Of a stretch of 61,410 bases of DNA, positions 30,652 through 41,155 are shown one piece after another (the first letter of the stretch is position 1; each line of letters starts with the position of its first letter). The translations under genes and the position numbers were made by a program. This DNA comes from Diphasiastrum complanatum (lineage: Eukaryota; Streptophyta; Lycopodiopsida; Lycopodiales; Lycopodiaceae). The notes beneath the pieces were generated by a model. That model was not told the origin of the DNA. It made no database searches and saw only the letters and a list, made by a program, of their open reading frames with translations. The DNA is taken from contig MU833085.1 of NCBI GenBank assembly GCA_029204225.1, positions 1 through 61,410 on the forward strand, written 5' to 3'.

Positions 30652-31750
30652 CTAAAGCTCTGCTTGGCCTGACAGTGTTCGTAGTTGTAGAGAGCCGATG
30701 CCCTTGACATCGTGTCTGCTTCCATCGCCTAGAATCATCGCTCTGTCATTTTTGAGTTCGCAAAAGTTGATCAAGATCTTCTTGTTGCAGGTTATGTGAG
30801 ATGTTGCTCCTGAATCAATGACCACATCGTAGTCATGTTCGAAGTAGCTTGTCAAAGCTTTGTCGAGTATCGTGAAAGCTTCGTCACCTCTGTCTACATC
30901 TTTAGATGATTCCACAACGTTTGTCTTTTCAGCCTTGTTTTTTTCTTTTTGGGTTGAATCTGCAGTCGCATGCACAATGCCCTTTCTTCTTGCAGTGCAT
31001 GCAAGGTATTGCTGGATTGAACCAGCATTTGTTGGCCGTATGGCCTGGTTTGTGGTAGTGATCACAAGAAGAAGATTGTTGATTCGAGGACTTCGTCTTC
31101 TCGAATCTTGGCTTGTTTTTGTTCTTCTTCTTTCCTTTTGTAAAGAGAGCCTTCTCTTGATCACTGATTCTCTCTCCTTCGTCTCTCATCAACCTCTCAT
31201 CAACGACAAGACTGACTGCTTTGTCGAATGTCATATCTGGTAGACTCAGTATGAGCATTCTTAGCGGTTGATAGGACGTCGGTAGAGATTTCATGAAGTA
31301 CATCACCTGTTGTGGTGCTGGGACCTGGTGCTCCTGTCCTGATGTAGCGAGTTGAGGGAAGATCGTTCTAATCTTCTCACCGTGCTGATCCAAGTGGTTG
31401 CCATCCCACCGTATTGATTGCAGCTGATTGTGAAAGTGCATGACTGAAGCTGCAGTCCTCACTTCATACTTCTGCTTTAATCTTTCCCATGCTGCATGGC
31501 TACTTTCGCAGTCTTCAATCTCCATGAGTAGATCTTCATTTATGGACAAAATGATGATCGCCATTGCGTGCTCATCCTTTTTGATCCATTCAGCTCTCCT
31601 CGGGTCTCCCTCTGGAGGATGCACCTCTGAGAGCTCGGTCACCGACCAGATGCCTTCGCCCTTCAGGAGTGTTTTGATTTTGAATTTCCAGATTCTGTAA
31701 TTTGCGCCATCGAGGCTGATTGCTACTCTGGTCTGGATTGTTGTAGCCAT
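30652..31750 (-). pseudogene. Copia-B gag and protease
   Basis: From the ATG at 31750, 54 bases from the primer-binding site, the minus strand encodes UBN2 Gag (YRIWKFKIKTLLKGEGIW, AWERLKQKYEVRTAASVMHF, YFMKSLPTSYQPLRMLILSL). Two knuckles follow: CDHYHKPGHTANKC, in which the second Cys is Tyr, and the intact CMHCKKKGHCACDC. After a frameshift near 31000 the protease follows, with VIDSGATSHITCNK at about 30815-30770 and MILGDGSRHDVKGIGSLQL. It ends near 30652 just after the protease. The damaged first knuckle and the frameshift indicate inactivity. The paired-knuckle layout is shared with the element at 48-49 kb, suggesting one lineage. Confidence 0.9.
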
Positions 31751-31803
31751 ATTGTATTGTATGGAAGAATCACTACTGGGATATCAGTAGTGACAACCTG
31801 TTG

Positions 31804-31815
31804 GCTCTGATATTA
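31804..31815 (-). other. Primer-binding site of Copia-B
   Basis: The minus strand reads TAATATCAGAGC, two bases off the canonical TGGTATCAGAGC, directly after the LTR end CCGTGACA. Confidence 0.7.
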
Positions 31816-32069
31816 TGTCACGGAAGTGCGTGTGAGGGGCTGATTCGTATTCATCCTCTTCGTCTTCTTTATCGTGAACAATTTTCTGTCTTCAAATTTT
31901 CTTTTGTGCGGAAGCCCTTACAGGATCCCAGACACTTGACTACGCATCACTGTACACATTCTATTCTAGCAATCATGATACGCAGCACAAGATGAGATGT
32001 ACAAAAATAGAGTGACTATATTATCAGTTTTAATTTAGAGTGAATTCGTCAGTGTCTCTCTTGTTAACA
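31816..32069 (-). mobile_element. 5' LTR of Copia-B
   Basis: On the minus strand it runs from TGTTAACAAGAG (32069) to CACTTCCGTGACA (31816), about 254 bp, short for a plant Copia LTR. The outer end is supported by the matching fragment at 30398-30462, which begins at the same position. Confidence 0.65.
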
Positions 32070-33070
32070 GAATGACATAACGTTAGACCCGTCATGGCAC
32101 ATGGGGCATTGGTGCGCACAACTCGACAAATGGGAAATATATTGAGGATCCGAATTTGTATTTCCACATCCGTAAAATCATTTTTCAAATTTTTACAAAG
32201 GAAATGGTGGTGCCTCACAGAACGTAATCTGTGGGTCAAATTTTTTTATGAAATTTTTTTTTTGCAGGCACCTTCCAGCGTTCGAAAGGCGCACGTAAAA
32301 AAATTTGTCATAATTTTACACGCACCTTCCACCCGGAAAGTGCTTGTAAAAAAAATTTACCTTTAAAACAAAAGAAAAAAAAAAATGTGAAAAATGAATT
32401 CATGCGGCGGGAGGGCCGCGACCCTTCTGCTCGGGGAAGGATGCTGCGACCTCGGGCCTCCTCCCTCGCGCGCATCATCCTCATGGGCGGAAGGGCCGAG
32501 GAGCCGGCCCTTCCCTCCCCCATATAATTCTGAATAAAAAAAATGCGAAATGCCCATGCCCAAGCCCCCACTTCCCATTCTCTCTCTCTAAATAAGGTGA
32601 AAAACAAGTGGGGGGGTGCAGATGGTAGTTAATGCCACCGCCATCTGAGCCAGACACCCCTCTTCCTCATGCGCCCCCCCCTTTCCTCACGTACCCCCCT
32701 TCCTCCCCCGCCCACCTTTTTCCATGCGATCTGCTCTCCCGCCCACCTTCTTCCCCACGAGTGCTCTATGTTTTTGTGCTAGCGCGATCTCCTCCCCCGC
32801 CCACCTTCTTCTCCACGAGTGCTCCATGTTTTTGTGCTAGTAGGGCATCGTTTTTGAACGTGGGCTGCACCTGATCTCCCTTTCATCTCCTTTTCTGCCT
32901 GAGCATGGTTGGCTGATCTCCCTTTCTGCCAAGGGAGGCTATTTACTGGTTGCTGTTCAGAGGTGGTTGCCACAGGATTCGCTTGCTGCTCGCTGGTGAT
33001 TGCTACAAGAAGAACGTCTCCTATTTTCCTCACTACTGCTGGCTGCCATAGTATCTAATATAGTTTTGGA
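32070..33070. other. G+C-rich island with inverted motifs and a 58-bp repeat
   Basis: In A+T-rich surroundings, 32395-32530 and 32640-32830 are G+C- or C-rich. There is a perfect 10-bp hairpin (GGAAGGGCCG/CGGCCCTTCC, 32489-32514), a CATATAA word at 32519, a CT run at 32580, and a 58-bp direct repeat at 32726 and 32784. A Pro-rich frame of 80 codons starts at ATG 32632 (PPSEPDTPLPHAPPP). It could be a promoter and first-exon fragment of a host gene or an unidentified repeat. I cannot name a gene. Confidence 0.4.
32726..32839. repeat. 58-bp tandem repeat
   Basis: GCGATCT...CGCCCACCTTCTTC...CCACGAGTGCTC...TTTTTGTGCTA occurs at 32726 and 32784 with few changes. A partial third unit precedes at about 32700. 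Confidence 0.85.
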
Positions 33071-34879
33071 ACATGTTTCTAGAGTTTTGATTGCTGTCAC
33101 ATATATTCTTAATTGTGTATATCCTTGTCACAGATGTTTTTTAAGGGCTTTATTGTGTGTACACCTCAAATGAAGTGTATTTTAGAAGAGTGCTCACCAC
33201 ATCTGATTACTTATGACTTGATTCCAAGCAGGAGGTTGAAGAAGCTGATCTGAAGTGGATTTCAAGCAAAAGACACAACATTACTGTTTGATAGCTACCT
33301 GATCAGTTCTCGCTGGATTCCAAGCAAGATGTAGTTAGGTATGTCAGAAGATTTTTAATTGTTGTTGAAATTTTGTTGTTGCTGGAAATCCAATTTGCAT
33401 GCTATTATTTGAATTGCATTAACCAAAATATTTGAATAGGCCAAGCATTGAGTGAGACGAAAAAGTTTGGTATTTCACAGTATTGCAATGATTGGGAACA
33501 AACGTAGGCAAAATAGGCTCCAACCACTATTGATTAGATTTTGTGTCTACATATATTTTTAGCCAAAATTTCATACCAATTTTTGAGAGAGTCCATTAGA
33601 ACACCACAAACCACCGAAATAAAATTTTGTTTTACAAGTATATTGTGTTTATCTCTGATGAATAGAAATAAAATTTTGGCTTTTAATTATCACAAACCAA
33701 AGCTAGCGTCAACATTGAATGGTAGTACTTGTATCATTAAAATGATTATACCTCATATATGTCATGGAAATCTCCAACCAACCACAGCCAATAACATGTG
33801 TTCTTGCATGCGACCCTGACTAGGTATACTTGACATTTTCGCTTGTCTCCAAAACCTTGCTGAGATAATGAACTCGCCTTGAACTTTGACTTTTCTCAAC
33901 TCAAGCTGGTACAACGTTACAAACATCAACATCAAAACACCCTAGGTTACACGTTACAATGATTGATTGGATTAAGAATTGACCAAGTTATCGTTTGTGG
34001 GATCTTTTTTAGTTTTCATGCAAAAAATTCAGACTTTCCATAGTAACACTAATGCACGCAGTGTGGAACCATAATTTCTTATTCAACAGAAAATGGCATG
34101 CACTGAACAGTGTTAGTGTATGATGATAGTTTGTCTTGTTGGTAGTTGGAAAATGGAATAAAGTAAGATTACTCATAAAATTGTTGTGATAATGTGGTTA
34201 TGGCTTTATTGAAATTATAGTTAAGGTTGATTATTTACGTGGCCATAGAAGACAACCACAGAGTTAGCTCGGTATTTATACCTATTGACTAAACTTCGAC
34301 AAATTTTCATATGAGCATTTCAAGAATCATAGGGCATGCATGGAGGAGGTTTTTTCTTTTAATGGTATATTCTAGAGCCTTGTAATCGTTAATGAGGGTT
34401 TAGGTATGTTTGCGTGGATTCCTTGCAATAGCTTGCTTTTTTTTTCGAGTGAGGGTGATTGTGCTTGTCTATTAATAGTCTATGATTAATGAAAGCAAGA
34501 CACATTGTATTCGGACTATAGAATAAAAATTCGAATCAATCACTTCAATGCTCATAGTCAGAACTTATAGTTTAAGAAGATTGAATAATTTTTTAAAATT
34601 GTTTCAAAACTTTGGACATGCTACATGGTAGCAGGTACTCGATAACATGTCGACAATCACTTCTTTGCCCAAGGCCCCAATGCTCATTGCATAACCCGTA
34701 TCTTATAAACTGTAGCCCTGATTTGGGCCCTATCATCTATGGGACCCCTTAAATAGGTGATCATACACTTGTAGATACTAGATACTGCCATATTCCAATG
34801 TCCATACATATTAAAGACTAAGTCACTGAGTTAAAAGTTCTTAGCTCACAGTGTTGAGTGGCAAGTGCTTCAAAGTTCA

Positions 34880-34881
<2 letters not shown>
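33071..34881. other. Intergenic A+T-rich stretch
   Basis: I see no coding similarity, LTR ends or longer repeat. A 92-codon open frame at 33541-33819 (plus) has no recognisable motif. Confidence 0.4.

Positions 34882-34976
<95 letters not shown>
34882..34976. repeat. (CT)n microsatellite, about 95 bp
   Basis: Pure CT dinucleotides, the longest CT run in the window. Confidence 0.98.
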
Positions 34977-34978
<2 letters not shown>

Positions 34979-35270
34979 GTGTTGCTTTGTTCGGAACGCA
35001 TTTCGATGAATTATTGTTAGGTGAAAATCAAATTAGTTTGTGGTGTTGGTCTTTCCTCTACTAATTTTTCAGCATCTACTGGTCTTGATCATATCCATTT
35101 ATCTTTTCAAAATTAGCTTGTTGAAATCTATGGCCTACTACACAAATTCTGGTCAAATATTGATGTAGGTGAGCATGGCACAAAATTTTATTAAAATTTC
35201 TAAGAAAAAAATGTCCTATTTTCGAATAAAATTTTTAATACCATTGTAATTCAATTATAGAAAAAATGCT

Positions 35271-35400
35271 CTATAGGAATTTTTTTATTCCATTTGTCTT
35301 CTTGTACTCAGACACAATTTGTTTCAAGGAAACAAAATGTGAGGTGGCTCCTGAATAAAGTACTAATTCTCGAATTGAATTAGATGAACAGCATAGATCA
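35271..35400 (-). pseudogene. Copia protease scrap
   Basis: On the minus strand SIRELVLYSGATSHFVSLKQ fits the Copia protease active-site region, with Tyr where the catalytic Asp stands (YSGA for DSGA). Nothing else of this element is seen on this strand except the repeat to its right. Confidence 0.55.
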
Positions 35401-35455
35401 GCACTAACATACACTACTGAGTTCCTTGTTGCCTTGTCTTCTGCTGCTCTGGAGC

Positions 35456-36145
35456 ATTCTGCTTTGTTCGATTGTCTGATAGATTTGTTCGATTGTCTTC
35501 TCATTGCTTCCGCTAGCACCGCACATTAAAAGCTCTAAAATTATTATGTTCTTGTGTTTGCCTACTAAGTTACCAGTACTGCACGCACCAAGAGAATTGA
35601 ACGGATTGATCCTCTCACTTCTCCAACAATATTTTCGATACTGTCGGTTAGAAAATCTGACCCATGATGTGGCATTGACAGTCCGGCTACTTTGTACATA
35701 CATTTACAGTTCCAATGACGGTTGTAATAAATGTAGTAGATAGAATTTAATGCTTACAAGGTACTATTCAGTTGTAATGAAAAGATGAAGATATTATTCA
35801 GTTGTAAACAATTCTGTAGCAAGTGTTATTACACTCAACGATCAAACCAGCTGAGGCCGATTTTTGCTTCAAGCCCTTGTACTCAATGTCCAATCAATCA
35901 GAGTGCAATTTTGTCCACACTAGTGTTTTTGTTCTATTGCGCATTGTTACTGATTATTCAACTTGATTATTTGTTGCTAACTAACGTGCTTCCAATTTGC
36001 AACCACCCATTGTTTAACTTCCGCTGCTATTCCACGAATTTCCGATTTGGTATCAACGTTCTGTTTCTATCAAAATTCTTGATGGCTCATCGCTTCCAAA
36101 GTGGTACCAGAGTTCATCTCTGATCAATCCCACCGATTTACGACA
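35456..36145 (+). mobile_element. Probable Copia LTR including dispersed repeat copy 2
   Basis: The first 357 bp repeat 11087-11445. The stretch ends ACGACA just before a primer-binding site and a plus-strand Copia gag, so the whole is probably the 5' LTR. The left end is uncertain. A second, imperfect primer-binding-like word (TGGTACCAGAG) lies at 36102. Confidence 0.55.
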
Positions 36146-36157
36146 TGGTATCAAAGC
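36146..36157 (+). other. Primer-binding site (initiator tRNA-Met type)
   Basis: TGGTATCAAAGC follows CGACA. It is one base from canonical and lies 155 bases before gag sequence. Confidence 0.75.
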
Positions 36158-36300
36158 AGGTGGCTCAATAATCTGCATTTCTATTGCAGATTAGCAGTCT
36201 TGTTTCTACTAAGACTTAGTTTCAGCAAGTGCGCAGCCAACATTATTCTGATATCGTTGTTTCTACCAATGATCTCGCTCACTACACCAAATTGGATCCG

Positions 36301-36540
36301 TCTTCTAGTTCATCTCTGATTGATAAACTCGACGAAGAGAACTACCATCTCTAGAAATTCAAGATGAGAGTCGTACTACTTGTTAAAGAACTACGGGACA
36401 TAGTTGATGGCACAGAAGTCAAACCAGAAGGTGATGCAGCTATCATCACCAAATGGAGACAGCGAGATGGCAAGGCATTTGCCTTGATCACACTCAATAT
36501 CAAAGACTCCCAAATTTGTCATATCAAGATTTGGGAGAGA
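36301..36540 (+). pseudogene. Copia gag start
   Basis: After a lost start the frame reads SSSSLIDKLDEENYHL, stop, KFKMRVVLLVKELRDIVDGT, then KWRQRDGKAFALITLNIKDS and QICHIKI. These are the first two blocks of a UBN2-type Copia Gag (LDGxNYxxWKxKM...L, then ALxxIxLxIxDxxLxHI). It breaks off at about 36535, where unrelated low-complexity sequence starts. It belongs with the primer-binding site and LTR just upstream. Only about 80 codons remain, so it is a 5' fragment. Confidence 0.85.
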
Positions 36541-37069
36541 AGCACTTCAATTTTTCATTCTTGAAGTTTTGCTCCTTTGTAAATTTTTCTCAATTTTTTC
36601 ATTTTGAAATTTTCGTTGGTCTCAATAAAAAAAAAACCCGAACGTGTGGGCACAAGAGTTCCAAATCTCCCCTCTGAATTCGCACAACCGGGATTCGCAA
36701 ACTCACAAAGTCGCACACCTCCATTTCTTCACGATTTCTTCTCCTTCACGAATTCTTCCAAAACTTGCAAACCCCGAAGTCGCACACACACCTCCAAAAA
36801 TCGCACACCCAAAAGTCACACACCCCGAACCCCTTAAACTAGCACATAGACAAGGCCTGCAAACTTGCACAGACTCCCTTTCTCTCTGTCCTTGACTTCT
36901 CCTTCTCTGCGATTTTTCTTTCCTCGCAACTTCTCCACGCCCATGTTCTCGCGATTTTCCGTACCCTCCCGTTCTCATTACCCTCCCGCTTCTTCACTAT
37001 CCTTCATTCTTCGTGCGACTCTGCCCCCCCCCCCCCGCTTGTACCCTCCCTCACTCACTCACTCACACA

Positions 37070-37116
<47 letters not shown>

Positions 37117-37935
37117 CGCGTTCCAGCCTGCGCTCCCTCGTCGGATTTCATGCACTGAATATTCCTTGAGGATTCTTTTCCTATGCCCCATTCAAGTGCC
37201 CAAGGAATATATATATATATATATTTTGGTTTCTTATTTCTTTTGAGATCCCTTGTTCTTTCATGAGCACATGGCTCATCCATCTCAATGACCAAAGAAA
37301 ACAAAAACCCATCAAATTCTAAAATTGTTTAAGGTTTTCTTTTTCTTACGGTCCAATATTTCAAAGAAACCAAAAAAAATTGTGTTAGGGCCCCTTTCTA
37401 GATTAATTATTGCATTTTATTTTCCCTTCTCTTAGTTTACCTCTAACTTTTTCATATGATCTCGGAATTCAGGGGTATAAAAACAAAAATTACTCAGCTC
37501 AACCAGCTGAATCAAGTGTTCAGCATTTTTCATCATCATTATTTACTTTTTATTTTTATTTTCTTAGGATTCCTTTTATCTTAAGATGTTCACATTTTTT
37601 TTAAGCTTTGTTCTTTAAACTTCCATATCTTGCCCGTTTGACCTTGGTTTGCGACGCAGTAAAAAGCAAAACTAATTATTACATCGAGCTTGACATGATA
37701 GCAGTGTTAAAAAAACCAAAATTAATTATTGAAACCCAAGTTGAGATTTTTACAAAAGCTACTAGTATTATCTATATCTTGCAGGTTACATTCTTCGAGG
37801 ACTCAGAATTTTGGGACAATGGAGAAGAACAAATTTGTTACTAGCAAGTTTGTGATTTTACAAGTGAAATTTGTAATTGTCCCAAATTCTTCTCACTTCA
37901 TTCAGGTTTGTGGACTCATAACCCACAGACTACTT
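36541..37935. other. C-rich and low-complexity spacer
   Basis: 36640-36880 has many CGCACAC/GCAAAC words. A C run lies at 37024-37037, (CT)n at 37067-37115 and (TA)n at 37207-37225. I recognise no protein. The layout C-rich, then CT-rich, then moderately G+C-rich around 37116-37150 resembles a plant 5' untranslated region, but no gene follows. Confidence 0.45.
37024..37115. repeat. Poly-C and (CT)n low-complexity tract
   Basis: About 14 C in a row at 37024-37037, CACT words up to 37066, then CT dinucleotides to 37115. Confidence 0.95.
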
Positions 37936-39260
37936 GTCACTATACCATGGACACTGATAATGAATATATGTCCGAGTATGAAGATCAATGGGATGGAAAT
38001 AATTATGAGTACAATAACCAAAGTGACGGGTATGATGATGGTAGTGATGATTGTCAACAAGATGAGGAGGAATGTGATGATGGTGGCGATTGTCAATAGG
38101 ATAATTAGCAATGTGATGATACAAACGAGCACGAACAATATTCTGATGGGAATCATGTTTGTCAACTACAGGATCAGGAACATCAGCTTGGTGATGTAGA
38201 TGAATATAACGATGGCCCAGATGAAACCGAGTATAACATTGACAATTATGAGGGTCATAATCACTTTGAATGGCAACATGAGGACCAATATGAGCATACA
38301 GGTCAACCAAATGATATCCTTGAAAGCTGTGATTATCATCAAGAGACAAAATTGCATCCCAATCAGTACATCGGTGATGATGGAGACTACGATGATGATA
38401 ACGAAGCTGGTTCCAAACAATACTATAGTGAAGTTGAAGAAGATAATTCTAATTACCAATCTTCTCTTTGTACAATGGCATTCAATGGTACATCCATGCA
38501 AACAGAAGATGCTTTCTCTATGGCTCTTAAACCAATTGTTGGCACCATTGGGTTACAGACAAGAGACAATGCTAGTTATGGGAGCATAGTGACCATTCCT
38601 AGTTCCTGTTACAATGGTGAGAGTAGTTCATGAGAGACCAATCAACCTCAACATATCAATATTCAACGATATCATGACGATCTTCCTTTTGAGAACATAC
38701 CAACCTTTGATGGAGAAATGAGTTCTTTACATATTGACGACCAGTTATCTATCGTGGATGAAAATCTTCAGCTACATTCAATCTCTGAAAAGGGCAAAAT
38801 TACAACCGCAATATCTTATTTCCAAGGAAAAGCCTAGGATTGGTGGCAAGAAATATTACGTCATCCAGAGTATGAACCCAAGTTATGCGACGATTTCAAG
38901 GGGTTTTGTGCAAAAATATTTATAGATTATTATATGGACTCTTGGTATATGTTAGAACAAATTGGTGCAGTGAAAGCATATAATACAAGATTTTGTTTGA
39001 TAGCATCTAAATAGAGGTGTCTTGATGAAGAGTTATCCATCTAACACTATCTATGTGGTCTTCAAGATCACATTCGTCAACATGTGGATAAGGAACTACA
39101 AATGAACTTGAAATTGACGGATGTAATGCAAAGGCATTGATTCAAGATCTAAGAATAAGACAACAAAAGATGCAACTACGGACCAAATTGGAGTCTCAAC
39201 AGGAAGAAATTCCTACACCAGTGTGTTCAAGTCCCCATCAGCAAAATTTTCAAGAACTAT
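37936..39260 (+). pseudogene. Gypsy gag with a long acidic N-terminal region
   Basis: From about 37946 (MDTDNEYMSEYEDQWDGNNY) the frame encodes roughly 230 residues very rich in Asp, Glu, Tyr, Asn and Gln, with stops at 38097 and 38106, ending near 38630. After a further stop it reads LPFENIPTFDGEMSSLHIDD, then the core of a Retrotrans_gag domain: ISYFQGKA, stop, DWWQEILRHPEYEPKLCDDF, YMLEQIGAVKAYNTRFCLIA, YLCGLQDHIRQHV (38800-39090). The WW block, the NxRF block and the GL block are in canonical order and spacing, so Gypsy gag is a good call. The acidic N-terminal extension is unusual and could bind basic proteins. At least five stops make it a pseudogene. No protease or pol follows. Confidence 0.75.
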
Positions 39261-39287
39261 AAATATGCCAATTCCAAGCTCACCAAA

Positions 39288-39638
39288 GTGTTGCCATTGA
39301 ACAAAAGTATTTCAATGAAAAATTCTTCAATGCATGAAGGATTGAAAGGGATCAAAGAATTGCAGCATGCGACTCTCAATCATCCAATCGAGTCTAAACC
39401 TCAACAACAAGTGGCTCATGACAGATCCTTTGAGATTACTGATCCAAGAGTTTTTGGGCTTAATGCTACAATTGACTATCCTTGTATATATAACAAATTT
39501 GTCTTTGGGGATCGAAATGAAGATAATCATTGCTTACAGCATTGTATATATAACAAATTTATCTTTGGGGACCAAACTGAAGATAATCACTGCCTCCAGC
39601 AAAATGAATACCATGTAGTTCCATTAAAGAGCCACTAG
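39288..39638 (+). pseudogene. Unrecognised frame with 20-residue tandem repeat
   Basis: A 116-codon open frame downstream of the gag domain holds two in-frame 20-residue repeats: CIYNKFVFGDRNEDNHCLQH and CIYNKFIFGDQTEDNHCLQQ. It could be the Gag C-terminal region after a frameshift, but no zinc knuckle is visible. The Cys and His in each repeat are suggestive of metal binding, which is only a guess. Confidence 0.45.
39483..39602. repeat. 60-bp tandem repeat
   Basis: TGTATATATAACAAATTT begins at 39483 and 39543. The two units differ at about ten positions and keep frame. Confidence 0.92.
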
Positions 39639-39718
39639 ACTTAAAAATCTATGAGTAGAAGAGTTCAAACATGATACTAATTTAGCACCACATGAATCCA
39701 TTTGACTAGTAGGGAGCA

Positions 39719-41155
39719 CTAGTCCATCTTCAAGATCCAATGGATCCAAACATTGATCATAGATTCACCAAATGTTGCCAAGTTAGCACAATAATAACTA
39801 TCTCCAAGAAGCTCATTATATCTCAACCTAGATCTAGCATAAGGAAGCTCTTTAGACTTTGCATAAGATATACCAATCTTATTGATGCTAGGAATTGACT
39901 TTTGAAAATTGAGAGAACCACCAACATCCATTTCATTCCTCTTGTTAGACATGACAAATGCATCAAGCTTGTAAAGTCTACCTTGTCTATTGCCCCTAGC
40001 AATCAAGACATCTCCCTTAGTAATGAAGCAAACATCCCCAGCAAATTTTGTCTTGTACTTTTTCTTTAACATTTGACCAACACTTAGCAAATTCCTTGAA
40101 AGTGAAGGAATGTAAAGAACACCGTCAAGCCTTGCATTCATATTAGTAGAAAGACAAATAGGAATTGAGCCAATACCTTTGATCATACACTCACCACCAT
40201 TTGGCATGTGAACCACTTTCTTGGTTCCAACATAAGAGATCAAAGAAGTAAAGAACTCCTTGTGACTAGTCATGTGTGAACTAGATCCACTATCTATCCA
40301 CCATGAATTCTTTTCACTTCCACTTGACATTAGACTTGAAGAACACATCATGAGAGAATCACAAGAATCTAGATCCTCATTAGAAGTACAAAAGTTGTTT
40401 TGCTTGCTACCTTCATTACTTTGCTTCTTATGACATTCATTTGCAAAATGACCTTTTATCTCACAATAAAAGCACTTGAACTTTGACTTATCTTTCTTTA
40501 TAAAAGAAGTAGAAGAGGAGGAGGAAGAGTGATCATCATGATCCGAGTTACCACCTTTGGACCATTTCCCTTTGCCTTTACCTTTGCCTTTGACTTTGCC
40601 TTTTGTGAAGAAAGCCTCTTCACCTCCACCTTGCAAGGATGCACCATCAAGCTTTGATTGCAACCTATGTTCTTCAGCCCATAAGATTTCTTGCAAGTCA
40701 ACCACACTTGGCAAGACTCTTTGAATGACAAAACTTCGCACATGGTTAGCATGTTCATCTAGCAAACCATTCAACATAACCTGGACTATTTCACCATCTT
40801 TTATGCTTTCATCAATGAATGCTAGATCATCACTTAAGGACTTAACCCTCAAGACAAATGCATGAGCACTTTCTCCCTCTCTTTGTCTACTAGAAAATAT
40901 TTGCCTCCTTAGGATCAATACCCTAGATGTGGACTTTGATTCAAACAGCTTCTTCAAGGCATTCCATGCCTCACTTGCAGTTTGACTTTTACCAACTTCC
41001 TTGAGAAGTTCATTGGTAACATGCATTTTAACTGCAACTATGTCCATGAGTTCATTCAACTCAAGTAAGGACTCCATCCTCACTTTCCAAGTAGAGTAGT
41101 TTGATGAACTCAACCTATCATTAGTTTCTAACATGATCCCACAATTGGAAGCCAT
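39719..41155 (-). CDS. Copia gag-protease, internally deleted (478 codons)
   Basis: A single open frame from ATG 41155. UBN2 Gag (YSTWKVRMESLLELNELMDI, LFESKSTSRVLILRRQIF) leads to a CCHC knuckle, CFYCEIKGHFANEC (about 40475-40434). A Lys/Gly-rich linker precedes it. The protease active site WWIDSGSSSHM is at about 40305-40270. Compared with the 26.7-kb element, gag lacks about 28 residues after MDIV, without loss of frame. Most of the pre-integrase zinc region is also missing: after VMSNKRNE the frame passes to YAKSKELPYARSRLR and then to unrelated residues. Integrase, RT and RNase H are absent. The frame has survived these deletions, so the change is recent or it encodes a trans-mobilised product. 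It has its own leader, primer-binding site and 5' LTR on the right. Confidence 0.88.
   Translation of the reverse strand: MASNCGIMLETNDRLSSSNYSTWKVRMESLLELNELMDIVAVKMHVTNELLKEVGKSQTASEAWNALKKLFESKSTSRVLILRRQIFSSRQREGESAHAFVLRVKSLSDDLAFIDESIKDGEIVQVMLNGLLDEHANHVRSFVIQRVLPSVVDLQEILWAEEHRLQSKLDGASLQGGGEEAFFTKGKVKGKGKGKGKWSKGGNSDHDDHSSSSSSTSFIKKDKSKFKCFYCEIKGHFANECHKKQSNEGSKQNNFCTSNEDLDSCDSLMMCSSSLMSSGSEKNSWWIDSGSSSHMTSHKEFFTSLISYVGTKKVVHMPNGGECMIKGIGSIPICLSTNMNARLDGVLYIPSLSRNLLSVGQMLKKKYKTKFAGDVCFITKGDVLIARGNRQGRLYKLDAFVMSNKRNEMDVGGSLNFQKSIPSINKIGISYAKSKELPYARSRLRYNELLGDSYYCANLATFGESMINVWIHWILKMD

Noticed and set aside
34858-35064. SLSLSL-rich peptide and RERERE peptides
   Set aside because: They are translations of the CT microsatellites at 34882-34976 and 37067-37115.
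37902-38590. Long hydrophobic and His-rich frames on the minus strand or in other phases (38165-37902, 38349-37930, 38589-38200)
   Set aside because: They are shadows of the acidic GAT/GAY-rich gag extension: antisense of Asp codons gives Ile/Val/His runs. No membrane protein is implied.
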